DNA of 22,969 bases, taken from positions 1-22,969 of the forward strand of contig JBNKMS010000004.1 of NCBI GenBank assembly GCA_050293315.1, in the 5' to 3' direction. Position 1 is the stretch's first letter. Every line of letters starts with the position of its first letter. Positions 1-7,448 of this stretch are shown here, piece by piece. Below the pieces are notes generated by a model. That model saw nothing but the letters and a program-made list of their open reading frames with translations. It was not told the origin of the DNA and ran no database searches. Source of the stretch: CBFDBF01 sp050293315 (lineage in GTDB: Bacteria; Pseudomonadota; Gammaproteobacteria; Chromatiales; Chromatiaceae). A program made the translations under genes and the position numbers.

Positions 1-248
<248 letters not shown>

Positions 249-328
249 TATAACACCCAAAAATTTTGCGTGTTGTGGTTACAAGCAATGCAACATGCCA
301 ACTACGATATTTCCGAATCAGAAAGACC

Positions 329-356
329 GGGATCGGCACAGCCGATCCCTGTTTTT
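329..356 (+). terminator. terminator-like hairpin in the 23S-5S spacer
   Basis: GGGATCGGC (329-337) and GCCGATCCC (341-349) form a perfect 9-bp stem with an ACA loop, followed by TGTTTTT. This has the form of an intrinsic terminator but lies inside the rRNA operon upstream of 5S. It is therefore either read through by antitermination complexes, an attenuator, or a processing stem. The structure is seen; the role is inferred. Confidence 0.5.
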
Positions 357-365
357 CAACCAGTT

Positions 366-484
366 TACCTGGCGGCCATAGAGCACTGGTACCACCTGAT
401 CCCATCTCGAACTCAGAAGTGAAACGGTGTATCGCCGATGGTAGTGTGGGGTCTCCCCATGTGAGAGTAGGTCACTGCCAGGTT
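366..484 (+). rRNA. rrf: 5S ribosomal RNA
   Basis: This is a complete 5S rRNA. The terminal helix ACCTGGC (367-373) pairs with GCCAGGT (477-483). The internal signatures CGAACTCAGAAGTGAAAC, GCCGATGGTAGTGTGGGG and TCTCCCCATG are those of gammaproteobacterial 5S. Its length of about 119 nt is normal. It lies about 117 bases after 23S and is followed at once by a strong terminator, so it closes the rRNA operon. The ends are good to one or two bases. Confidence 0.97.
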
Positions 485-498
485 TTAATTTAAGAAAC

Positions 499-527
499 AG
501 CCCACCCCATTCGGGGTGGGCTTTTTC
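499..527 (+). terminator. rRNA operon intrinsic terminator
   Basis: AGCCCACCCC (499-508) and GGGGTGGGCT (513-522) form a perfect 10-bp GC-rich stem with an ATTC loop, followed by TTTTCTTT. It lies 15 bases after the 5S 3' end and is a textbook rho-independent terminator. Confidence 0.95.
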
Positions 528-550
528 TTTGCATGGGATTAACAAGCATA

Positions 551-666
551 GAGTAATAAACGCAAAGTTCGCAAAGACGCAAAGAACGCAAAGTTTATTT
601 AGGATCAAACTAGAGGAATCTTTGCGCCCTCTGCGCCTTTGCGTTCTCCGCGTTAAAATACGGACT
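551..666. repeat. CGCAAAG palindromic intergenic repeat, copy 1 (simple form)
   Basis: The left arm holds four CGCAAAG units (561-593). An AT-rich centre follows, then a right arm with the inverted units CTTTGCG, CTCTGCG and CTTTGCG (620-650) and the tail CGTTAAAATACGGACT. The arms make a long imperfect hairpin. Copies 2 and 3 match it over nearly the full length, but this copy lacks the 44-nt unit they carry. No protein is implied; ORFs across it are by-products of the repeat. Confidence 0.9.
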
Positions 667-713
667 ATGAGATAAGGACTGCATGGCTCAGGTTGTCCAG
701 TATTTATAGATGT

Positions 714-877
714 CGAGTAACAGACGCAAAGTTTGCCAAGCTTCCGCTCCATGCTCACGCCCCTCGCCTACATCCCTGTAGGCCAAGACGCAAAGAACGC
801 AAAGTTTATTTGGGATTAAACTAGAGAAATCATTGCGCCCTCTGCGCCTTTGCGTTCTCCGCGTTAAAATACGGACT
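714..877. repeat. CGCAAAG palindromic intergenic repeat, copy 2 (interrupted form)
   Basis: This is the same repeat as at 551-666, starting with the shared flank CGAGTAA and ending with AAAATACGGACT. The left arm is split by a 44-nt unit (741-784). Its right edge lies only 5 bases from the stop codon of the reverse-strand transporter, so it occupies the whole 3' side of that gene and could act as its transcript-end hairpin. Confidence 0.9.
741..784. repeat. 44-nt nested unit inside repeat copy 2
   Basis: The unit begins CTTCCGCTCCATGCTCACGC and ends in the hairpin GCCTACA-TCCC-TGTAGGC (7-bp stem). It is flanked by AAG on both sides (738-740 and 785-787). The same unit, 43 of 44 bases identical, sits at the same place in copy 3. 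Confidence 0.85.
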
Positions 878-882
878 CTGTA

Positions 883-2124
883 TCAACGCACCACAATCCC
901 CACCACCGCGCCGGTCATGCAGGTGGCGATGGTCCCGGCCACGATAGACTTTATTCCCAGGCCGACTATATCCTCCCGCCGCTCCGGTGCCATGGCGCAC
1001 ATACCGCCCAGCATGATGCCGAGGCTGCCGAGGTTGGCGAAGCCGCACATGGCGTAGGTCATGATCAGGAGGCTCCGATCAGATAGGGTCCCTTCAGGCA
1101 GGGCCGCCATATCCAGGTAGGCGATGAACTCATTAAGGATGGTCTTGATCCCCATGAGCCCGCCGGCGGTATGCGTCTCGGCCCAGGGGATGCCCATCAG
1201 CCAGACTATCGGGGACATGAGCCAGCCAAGGATGCGCTGCAGGCTCAGGGGTTCGCCCCCTACATTAGGCAGCAGGCCGATGATCTGGTTGGCGAGGTGC
1301 ACCAGCGCCACCAGCACAATCAGCATGGCGATGATATTTAGGAACAGCTTCAGGCCCGCCAGGGTACCGCGGGTGATGGCGTCCATACTGCTGGTTGACT
1401 CCTGTGGCGGGACCAGGGTGCCGGCGGTGGCGTTGCCCTCTTCCGGCACCATCAGTCGTGCCACCAGCAGGGCGGCTGGGGCGCTGATCAGGGATGCACT
1501 AAGGATATGGCCGAGGGCGTCCGGGATGACCTTGCCCAGGATGCTGGCGTAGAGCACCATCATGGTGCCGGCTACGGTGGCCATACCGCAACTCATCACG
1601 GCGAAGAGTTCGCTGCGGCTCATGCGGTTGAGATAGGGGCGGATCAGCAGCGGTGCTTCCACCATGCCGACGAAGATATTGGCGGCCGCACCCAGCCCAA
1701 GGGCGCCGCCGATCCCCATACTGCGCTCCAGCAGCCAGGAGAACCCCCTGACCACCAGTGGCAGGATGCGCCAGTAGAATAGCAGGGCGGAGAGGGCACT
1801 CATCACCAGCACCAGTGGCAGGGCGCGAAAGGCGAAGATGAAATCGGCGCCGGGGCTGGTGGTCTCGAAGGGGAGCGGTCCACCACCGAGGTAACCGAAG
1901 ACAAAGGAGGTGCCGGCCCGGGTGGACTTCTCCAAGGCGCCGATGAGCCTGTTCAGGATAACGAACAGCTCCCGGAACAGGGGTAACTTGAGCAGCAGCA
2001 GGGCCAGGAGCAGTTGTAATCCTAGACCTACCAACACGGTACGTAGTTGAAAAATATCGCGTTTTTCCGACAGCAGCCAGGCGATGGCGGTAAGGGTTAA
2101 CAGTCCAGCAATACTCTGTAGCAT
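883..2124 (-). CDS. concentrative nucleoside transporter (CNT/NupC family)
   Basis: 413-residue inner-membrane protein of the CNT family, which imports nucleosides with a coupled cation. The length is normal and the protein is hydrophobic throughout. Family landmarks are GGGPLPFE near 80-87, ANIFVGMVEAPLLIRPYL at 148-165, NEFIAY at 331-336 and YAMCGFANLGSLGI at 357-370. The acidic residues used in nucleoside binding (E156, E332) are present, as is N364. The classic GQTEAPL motif reads GMVEAPL here, so the base-contacting Gln and Thr of studied CNTs are replaced by Met and Val, and specificity may differ. An AAGAAG ribosome site lies 8 bases before the ATG. The gene stands alone between copies of the CGCAAAG repeat. 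The exact subtype (NupC, NupX or PsuT-like) is not assigned. Confidence 0.93.
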   Translation of the reverse strand: MLQSIAGLLTLTAIAWLLSEKRDIFQLRTVLVGLGLQLLLALLLLKLPLFRELFVILNRLIGALEKSTRAGTSFVFGYLGGGPLPFETTSPGADFIFAFRALPLVLVMSALSALLFYWRILPLVVRGFSWLLERSMGIGGALGLGAAANIFVGMVEAPLLIRPYLNRMSRSELFAVMSCGMATVAGTMMVLYASILGKVIPDALGHILSASLISAPAALLVARLMVPEEGNATAGTLVPPQESTSSMDAITRGTLAGLKLFLNIIAMLIVLVALVHLANQIIGLLPNVGGEPLSLQRILGWLMSPIVWLMGIPWAETHTAGGLMGIKTILNEFIAYLDMAALPEGTLSDRSLLIMTYAMCGFANLGSLGIMLGGMCAMAPERREDIVGLGIKSIVAGTIATCMTGAVVGIVVR

Positions 2125-2232
2125 CGGTGCGTCTTCTTATTTAATGATTTATCAGTCTGATTAGCCTCATGTTAACACCTGTCCTATGTGCGATCATCCC
2201 TAACCATAGTCTTCAGAACATGTCGTCTCACA

Positions 2233-2286
2233 GAACCCTATCGGGTTCATGGTGAGTACCCTACCCACCGTTCCGGTGGGTCAGGG
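2233..2286. other. two adjacent short hairpins upstream of the transporter
   Basis: GAACCC-TATC-GGGTTC (2233-2248) is followed by ACCCACCG-TTC-CGGTGGGT (2263-2281), whose stem extends by four more pairs across a bulge (2259-2286). Neither hairpin is followed by a T-run. They sit between the transporter start and repeat copy 3. Their role is unknown; they may be part of the repeat cluster. Confidence 0.6.
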
Positions 2287-2290
2287 CAAT

Positions 2291-2455
2291 CGAGTAGAAA
2301 ACGCAAAGTTCGCTAAGCTTCCGCTCCATGCTCACGCCCCTCGCCTACATCCCTGTAGGCGAAGACGCAAAGAACGCAAAGTTTATTTAGGATCAAGCTA
2401 GAGATATCTTTGCGTCCTCTGCGCCTTTGCGTTCTCTGCGTTAAATATGCGGATT
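2291..2455. repeat. CGCAAAG palindromic intergenic repeat, copy 3 (interrupted form)
   Basis: Third copy of the repeat, in the same orientation as copies 1 and 2, starting CGAGTA and ending TTAAATATGCGGATT. It carries the same 44-nt unit (2318-2361) as copy 2. It is slightly more diverged at the right end than copies 1 and 2. Confidence 0.9.
2318..2361. repeat. 44-nt nested unit inside repeat copy 3
   Basis: Matches 741-784 at 43 of 44 positions, flanked by AAG at 2315-2317 and 2362-2364. The terminal palindrome GCCTACATCCCTGTAGGC is conserved. Confidence 0.85.
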
Positions 2456-2510
2456 ATGGGTCCAGGCTTCGTAGTTTTGCTTGCCACGAACCTATAACGG
2501 CCTTTATGTA

Positions 2511-2547
2511 CAGTGCCTCCGCGCCTTTGCGTTAAAATTAAGGACTC
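2511..2547. repeat. CGCAAAG repeat, truncated right-end remnant
   Basis: GCGCCTTTGCGTTAAAATTA followed by AGGACTC matches the right end of the full copies. The CGCAAAG left arm is absent. It lies about 70 bases upstream of birA. Confidence 0.7.
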
Positions 2548-2602
2548 TATTCAACCGGACGTTTTAATGGCATAGGTCGCGGTTCCAACGGCCAAATTTA
2601 GG

Positions 2603-2608
2603 TACAAT
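2603..2608 (+). promoter_or_regulatory. candidate birA -10 element
   Basis: TACAAT lies 6 bases before the birA ATG and no Shine-Dalgarno sequence precedes that ATG. A start about 7 bases past this hexamer would fall on the A of the ATG. The -35 region is weak, so this is a suggestion only. Confidence 0.3.
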
Positions 2609-2614
2609 CTGCCA

Positions 2615-3625
2615 ATGGATAGCCGTTACAAGATCATCCGTCTGCTGGCCGATGGGCGCTTTCACTCAGGTGAAGAACTGGCACAGCAGTGTGGCATCAG
2701 CCGTGCAGGGGTGTGGAAGCAGATCAAGCAACTAGGTTCTATGCTCATCAAGATCCATGCTGTGCGTGGGCGGGGATATCGTTTGGAGCGACCTTTGGAG
2801 TTGCTCGATAGGGAGCAGATACTCGCTGCCGTATCTGTCAAAGGGCGCAGTTGGATAAGTCAACTGGAGCTGCATCAACAGATCGGGTCCACCAACGGTT
2901 ATCTGCTGGCGCAGCCTCCGGGGGAGCTCTCATCCGGGCATATCTGCCTCGCCGAAGAGCAGACGGAGGGGCGCGGCCGTCGTGGGCGCGGTTGGGTCTC
3001 ACCCTTTGGCAGCAGCATCTATCTATCAATTTTTTGGAGCTATCCATATGGCCCGACCCATCTCAGCGCCCTCAGCCTGGCCGCCGGGGTTGCGGTGGTG
3101 GATGGGTTGAGATCATTAGGGGTGAGTGAGGTGGGGCTGAAATGGCCAAACGATATACTCTGGGATGGTCGCAAGCTTGCCGGTCTATTGCTGGAGGTCG
3201 CGGGGGAGGCGGATGGCCCCAGCCGGGTAGTACTGGGGTTGGGAATAAACAGCGGACTTGGTCCGGCCCAAGGTGAGGGTATAGATCAGCCGTGGGTGGA
3301 TCTGAGCGAGGTCCCAGGGGGAGATAAGATCTCCCGTAACCGGCTGGCGGCAGTTATGCTGGATTGCCTCCTGCAGACCATGGGGAGTGTTACGCAGGAT
3401 GGCATTTCCTCTATGGCAGCAGATTGGCAGCGCTATGACCTCTACTATGGACGGCCGATAACGCTACATATGGGTGAGCGGCAGATCAAAGGGGTACACC
3501 GAGGGATCGATATGAGCGGCTCTATCATGTTGGAACAGGAGACAGGTGAAATCCACACATATCACGGTGGCGAGGTGAGCCTGCGGACGACCCCATCTGG
3601 TATGGAGGAGTACGATCGTGCCTGA
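2615..3625 (+). CDS. birA: bifunctional biotin-protein ligase / biotin operon repressor
   Basis: 336 residues, cytoplasmic. It joins biotin to AMP and then to the biotin acceptor lysine of acetyl-CoA carboxylase; the two-domain form also represses biotin genes. Residues 1-60 are a winged-helix DNA-binding domain (GEELAQQCGISRAGVWKQIK). The ligase core follows, with the biotinyl-AMP loop GRGRRGRGW at 119-127, KWPNDIL at 176-182 and K187 in GRKLAG. A small C-terminal domain ends the protein. The N-terminus aligns well with E. coli BirA, which supports this ATG even though no ribosome site is visible before it. The gene overlaps coaX by 8 bases, so the two are translated from one mRNA. The repressor role is inferred from the DNA-binding domain; no biotin genes are in the window. 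Confidence 0.96.
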   Translation: MDSRYKIIRLLADGRFHSGEELAQQCGISRAGVWKQIKQLGSMLIKIHAVRGRGYRLERPLELLDREQILAAVSVKGRSWISQLELHQQIGSTNGYLLAQPPGELSSGHICLAEEQTEGRGRRGRGWVSPFGSSIYLSIFWSYPYGPTHLSALSLAAGVAVVDGLRSLGVSEVGLKWPNDILWDGRKLAGLLLEVAGEADGPSRVVLGLGINSGLGPAQGEGIDQPWVDLSEVPGGDKISRNRLAAVMLDCLLQTMGSVTQDGISSMAADWQRYDLYYGRPITLHMGERQIKGVHRGIDMSGSIMLEQETGEIHTYHGGEVSLRTTPSGMEEYDRA

Positions 3626-4382
3626 CAGCAGCTCAATCCTGCTGATTGATCTGGGTAACTCCAGCCTGAAATGGGCATGGTCCAACGCAGGTGAATTGAC
3701 CCCAGTGCAATCGGTATCGCATCTTGCCACTACCGTGGACTCCATCGCCCAGGAGTGGTGGCAGGGTGAGCCGCAGCCTGGACGGGTGGTAGTGTCCAGT
3801 GTGGCCCGTCCAGAAGTGCGGGAGAATCTGCGCACATGGCTGCAGCAGCAGTGGGGTTGTGAGCCGGTCTTTGTCCAGGCCAGTGCCGAGGCGCATGGTG
3901 TAACCAACTCCTATGTTAAACCGTCTGAGCTTGGGGTAGATCGCTGGCTTGCTCTGCTTGCGGTACATAGTCGCTTCTCGACCCCGGTCTGTATAGTGGA
4001 TTGTGGTACGGCGATCACCATCGACCTGGTTGCTGCGGATGGGACCCATATTGGGGGGATGATCCTCCCGGGTTTTGGTATGATGCGTGATGCCCTATTT
4101 GAGCAGACGGCCATTGCGCCAATTGATGCTGTAGAGTTACCTGATTGGCTGGCAAATGATACCGCTGGAGCGGTCGCCATTGGTGGAGTGAGTGCGGTGG
4201 CAGCACTGGTGGACCGTATCTTGGAACAGTCACAACAGCGTCTGCGGGTGCTGCCTGAATTGGTGCTGACCGGTGGAGATGCCGGGCATATACAGGGGTA
4301 TCTGCAGCATCCAGGGAAACTCGAGCCGGATTTGGTGATTCAGGGATTGGCGCTGTTGGCCAACCCCACTAGTGACGATTAG
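3618..4382 (+). CDS. coaX: type III pantothenate kinase
   Basis: 254 residues, cytoplasmic. It phosphorylates pantothenate in the first committed step of coenzyme A synthesis. It is an ASKHA-fold kinase: the phosphate-binding motif is DLGNSSLKWA at 11-20, GVDRW at 106-110 carries the likely catalytic Asp108, DCGTAITIDLV spans 128-138, GGMILPG 146-152, and a late LTGGDA completes the adenosine site. The start is a GTG inside the end of birA, with GGAGGAG 7 bases upstream, so translation is coupled to birA. Type III enzymes are normally insensitive to CoA feedback. The birA-coaX pairing is common in gammaproteobacteria. Confidence 0.96.
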   Translation: MPDSSSILLIDLGNSSLKWAWSNAGELTPVQSVSHLATTVDSIAQEWWQGEPQPGRVVVSSVARPEVRENLRTWLQQQWGCEPVFVQASAEAHGVTNSYVKPSELGVDRWLALLAVHSRFSTPVCIVDCGTAITIDLVAADGTHIGGMILPGFGMMRDALFEQTAIAPIDAVELPDWLANDTAGAVAIGGVSAVAALVDRILEQSQQRLRVLPELVLTGGDAGHIQGYLQHPGKLEPDLVIQGLALLANPTSDD

Positions 4383-4391
4383 ATATCTGCT

Positions 4392-5171
4392 ATGAAGTGG
4401 CTTTTTATTCTGTTGTTGATAACAAATCTAGCCGTCCTGGTCTGGGGTATCCAGTATGAGCCGGTTGATCGTGGTGCGGATGCAACAGAGTTCAGTGGTG
4501 TAGGCAATATGCGCCTGCTATCTGAGGTAGAGGCTGCCAAGCGAGAGGAAGAAGCCGTGCTAGCAGCACCGGCACCTGTAGCGGAAGAGCCGCCGCAATC
4601 TGTGGAGGAGTCGCTAGAGGTGGTCAAGCCTGTAGCAGAGGTGTCTGCAGCGATACCTGACAGGCCACAGCCGGAGGTTGAACTGGTTAGTCGCTGCGGG
4701 GTACTGGGTATTATCGAAGACCGCCAGGTGGCGCAGGATACCAAAAAGCAGCTTGCTGACGAGGGGGTTAAGAGCTCACTACAGGAGACCACCGGCAAGA
4801 TAGAGATCGGCTTTTGGGTGGTTATACCTCCCCTGGAGAGCAGTGAGGCAGCTCAGGATATGATTACCAAACTGGCAGATGCAGGCATCACTGATGTGTG
4901 GCATTTTAGGAGTGGGGAGCTGAATAATGCTGTCTCTCTGGGCATGTTCTTCCAGCGGGAGAACGCAGAAAAATTGAGGCGTGAGATTGAACAGAAGGGG
5001 TTTAATGCGGAGCTGCGATCTCGCTTTCTCAACAAACGACGCTACAGCCTCCATCTCAAGATCAGGGATGAACAGGGCGTGGTTAAGCAGAAATGGAACC
5101 GGATAAAGCGGCAGTATCCTGACATAGATCTGACGGAACGCCCCTGTGGAGAGATTGCCTCAGTGAGATGA
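4392..5171 (+). CDS. SPOR domain-containing membrane protein
   Basis: 259 residues with one N-terminal membrane segment (about 3-20), an acidic Ala/Pro/Glu-rich linker (about 45-95) and a C-terminal region. About residues 138-212 of that region match a SPOR fold (FWVVIPPLESSEAAQDMITK, then LGMFFQRENAEKLRREI). SPOR domains bind denuded peptidoglycan, typically at division sites, so the protein is probably anchored in the inner membrane with its bulk in the periplasm. It starts 9 bases after coaX with no strong ribosome site, consistent with coupling in the birA-coaX operon. Pseudomonas carries a SPOR gene in the same position. Its exact function is unknown. Confidence 0.85.
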   Translation: MKWLFILLLITNLAVLVWGIQYEPVDRGADATEFSGVGNMRLLSEVEAAKREEEAVLAAPAPVAEEPPQSVEESLEVVKPVAEVSAAIPDRPQPEVELVSRCGVLGIIEDRQVAQDTKKQLADEGVKSSLQETTGKIEIGFWVVIPPLESSEAAQDMITKLADAGITDVWHFRSGELNNAVSLGMFFQRENAEKLRREIEQKGFNAELRSRFLNKRRYSLHLKIRDEQGVVKQKWNRIKRQYPDIDLTERPCGEIASVR

Positions 5172-5253
5172 ATTACCTACAATATCGAGGAGAGGAAACG
5201 GCTGAGTATCACCTACCTTGTGTTCTCCTTGGCAGTGCCCCCTTTCGGTTCAA

Positions 5254-5329
5254 GCTGGCGTAGCTCAGTTGGTAGAGCAGCTGATTTGTAATCAGCAGGT
5301 CGCGGGTTCGACTCCTGTCGCCAGCTCCA
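5254..5329 (+). tRNA. tRNA-Thr (anticodon TGT)
   Basis: 76 nt. The acceptor stem GCTGGCG pairs with CGCCAGC; the D arm is AGCTCAGTTGGTAGAGC. The anticodon arm GCTGA-TTTGTAA-TCAGC places TGT at 5287-5289, and the T arm contains GGTTCGACTCC. CCA is encoded (5327-5329). It reads ACA codons. In many gammaproteobacteria this tRNA sits in a Tyr-Gly-Thr cluster before tuf; here it is alone. Confidence 0.97.
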
Positions 5330-5340
5330 TTTTTCAATAA

Positions 5341-5360
5341 CCTGGACCATCTGGTTCAGG
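5341..5360. other. hairpin between tRNA-Thr and ychF
   Basis: CCTGGACC-ATCT-GGTTCAGG forms an 8-bp stem with one G-U pair. There is no T-run, so it is not a normal terminator. It could be a processing stem if tRNA-Thr and ychF are co-transcribed. Confidence 0.4.
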
Positions 5361-5383
5361 ACTAACTCTCTGGATGTAAGATC

Positions 5384-6475
5384 ATGGGTTTCAAATGCGG
5401 TATCGTCGGGCTGCCAAATGTTGGCAAGTCCACACTGTTTAACGCTCTGACCAGGGCGGTGATTGCGGCTGAGAACTATCCGTTCTGTACCATTGAACCG
5501 AATGTTGGTGTGGTGCCACTGCCTGATCCAAGGCTTGATGTGCTTGCCGCTATCGTCAACCCCCAGAACGTCTTACCTACCACCATGCAGTTTGTGGATA
5601 TCGCCGGGCTGGTTGAGGGTGCCTCCAAGGGTGAGGGGTTGGGAAATAAGTTCCTGGCAAATATCAGGGAGACGGATGCCATCGCCCATGTGGTGCGCTG
5701 TTTTGAGGATAGCGATGTGGTACATGTGTCCGGGCGGGTGGACCCGTTGGCAGACATTGAAGTGATTAATACCGAACTTGCCCTGGCCGATATGGAGTCT
5801 GTAGAGAAGGCGCTGGACAAGGCGACCCGCCAGGCCAAAACAGGTGACAAGAAGGTCATGGCGCGCAAGCTTGTGCTGGAGCGGGTACGAGATCATCTGG
5901 ATGCTGGCGAGCAGGTGCGTTCAATGGAGCTATCAGCAGATGAGAGGGCAGAGCTGAGAGACCTGTTTCTGCTTACTGCCAAGCCGACTATGTACATTGC
6001 CAACGTGGCCGAGGATGGTTTTAGTGACAATCCGGCGCTTGATAAGGTAGAGAAGTTGGCGCAGACAGAGGGGGCGGTTGTAGTCGCTGTATGCGCTGCT
6101 ATTGAGGCGGAGATTGTGGAGCTGGATGAGGCCGATCAGGAGGAGTTTCTTCAAACCATAGGTCTGCATGAGCCAGGGCTGCATCGGGTCGTACAAGCAG
6201 GATATAAGCTATTGAATCTGGAGACCTATTTTACTGCCGGGGTGAAAGAGGTGAGGGCCTGGACTATTCCGATCGGTGCCACTGCGCCACAGGCTGCCGG
6301 GGTGATTCACACAGATTTTGAGCGTGGATTTATCCGGGCCGAGGTTATCGCCTATGATGACTTTGTAACCTTCAAGGGCGAGCAGGGTGCGAAAGAGGCT
6401 GGCAAACTGCGCCTCGAAGGTAAAGAGTATCTGGTACAGGATGGAGATGTGATCCACTTTCGGTTTAACGTCTAA
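5384..6475 (+). CDS. ychF: ribosome-associated ATPase/GTPase YchF (OLA1 family)
   Basis: 363 residues, the family's normal length. It is a cytoplasmic Obg-like P-loop NTPase that associates with ribosomes and, as known from E. coli, prefers ATP and is linked to oxidative-stress responses. Seen here: P-loop GLPNVGKST at 9-17, the Walker B/G3 region FVDIAGLVEGASKGEGLGNKF, a coiled-coil insertion after it, and a C-terminal TGS domain (about 278-363) ending VIHFRFNV. The gene follows tRNA-Thr and is followed after 43 bases by a histone-deacetylase-family gene in the same direction, so the two may be co-transcribed. The frequent neighbour pth is absent. Confidence 0.97.
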   Translation: MGFKCGIVGLPNVGKSTLFNALTRAVIAAENYPFCTIEPNVGVVPLPDPRLDVLAAIVNPQNVLPTTMQFVDIAGLVEGASKGEGLGNKFLANIRETDAIAHVVRCFEDSDVVHVSGRVDPLADIEVINTELALADMESVEKALDKATRQAKTGDKKVMARKLVLERVRDHLDAGEQVRSMELSADERAELRDLFLLTAKPTMYIANVAEDGFSDNPALDKVEKLAQTEGAVVVAVCAAIEAEIVELDEADQEEFLQTIGLHEPGLHRVVQAGYKLLNLETYFTAGVKEVRAWTIPIGATAPQAAGVIHTDFERGFIRAEVIAYDDFVTFKGEQGAKEAGKLRLEGKEYLVQDGDVIHFRFNV

Positions 6476-6518
6476 GGGAACTTTGACTGGCTGGCGTCTA
6501 GCCTATAGGGGGTAAAGA

Positions 6519-7445
6519 GTGAAGACTGCCTATATAACCCACCCCGACTGCTTGCTGCATGATACCGGCGTTGGACATCCAGAGTGCGCTGCAAGATTGC
6601 GCGCGATCAGTGACTATCTAGTGGAGTCGCAGTTGTATGATTTTTTGCTCCACCACTCCGCGCCTGAGGTCAGCAGAGAGCAGTTGCTGCGTTGTCATGA
6701 TGTTGCTTATCTCGATCTGGTAGAGGAGTTAATACCTCAAGATGGATATGCCTATCTTGATCCAGATACGGTGATTTGCCCGCAGAGCCTGCAGGCGGCA
6801 AACAGGGCGGCCGGGGCCGTGGTAAAGGCGGTTGATCTTATTATGCAGGAGGGGCTGTCGCACGCCTTTTGTGCAGTGCGTCCACCTGGGCACCATGCAG
6901 AACGCAACAGAGGTATGGGGTTTTGCATATATAACAATATCGCGGTCGGTGTTGCCCATGCCATGGAGGTGTATGGCCTGGAACGTGTGGCAATTCTCGA
7001 TTTTGATGTGCACCACGGTAATGGCACTGAGGATATCTTTCGCCAAGAGGAGAGAGTGGTTATCTGCTCTATCTTCCAGCACCCATTCTATCCTTACAGC
7101 CCCATTATGGATGGCAAGGGTAATACCATCCACTCCCCACTTGAGGCAACTGCCAGGAGTGAGGAGTTCAGGGAGGCGGCCAGCAGTTACTGGATGCCGG
7201 CCATGCGCCGGTTCAAACCGCAGATGATTTTTATCTCTGCAGGATTCGATGGCCACATGGCAGATCATATGTCCGGGGTGAGTCTGGTGGAGGCTGATTA
7301 TGGCTGGGTTACAGAACAGATTATGGATATAGCCAATGAGTACGCTGAGGGGAGGATTGTCTCGGTGCTGGAGGGTGGGTATGAGCTACCGGCGTTGGCA
7401 CGTAGTGTCGCAGCGCATTTGCGAGTATTAATGGGGCAACATTAG
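6519..7445 (+). CDS. histone deacetylase family protein (class II-like, zinc deacetylase)
   Basis: 308 residues. It has the zinc-dependent deacetylase fold of HDAC, acetoin-utilisation and acetylpolyamine hydrolases. Catalytic features are the His pair in RPPGHHAE (H125-H126), zinc ligands D163 and H165 in DFDVHHGNGT, D244 in SAGFDGH, and the transition-state Tyr in EGGYEL (Y288). All are intact, so it should be active. The substrate is not known: bacterial members act on acetylated lysines, polyamines or other small amides. The start is GTG at 6519 with AGGGGG 6-7 bases upstream; the protein begins at the usual family N-terminus (YITHPDCLLHD). It ends 3 bases from the stop of the converging diguanylate cyclase gene. 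Confidence 0.93.
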   Translation: MKTAYITHPDCLLHDTGVGHPECAARLRAISDYLVESQLYDFLLHHSAPEVSREQLLRCHDVAYLDLVEELIPQDGYAYLDPDTVICPQSLQAANRAAGAVVKAVDLIMQEGLSHAFCAVRPPGHHAERNRGMGFCIYNNIAVGVAHAMEVYGLERVAILDFDVHHGNGTEDIFRQEERVVICSIFQHPFYPYSPIMDGKGNTIHSPLEATARSEEFREAASSYWMPAMRRFKPQMIFISAGFDGHMADHMSGVSLVEADYGWVTEQIMDIANEYAEGRIVSVLEGGYELPALARSVAAHLRVLMGQH

Positions 7446-7448
7446 GCC

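Noticed and set aside
318..758. 146-codon reverse-strand open frame across 5S rRNA and the repeat
   Set aside because: It overlaps the 5S gene, its terminator and the palindromic repeat, and the product resembles no protein.
561..877. CGCAAAG units as a CRISPR array
   Set aside because: The units are 7-9 bases, contiguous and arranged as inverted arms, with no unique spacers of regular length and no cas genes.
1124..1782. forward-strand frames inside the transporter gene
   Set aside because: They are antisense shadows of a clear CNT-family gene in GC-rich sequence.
5341..5360. hairpin after tRNA-Thr as an intrinsic terminator
   Set aside because: No T-run follows the stem on either strand.
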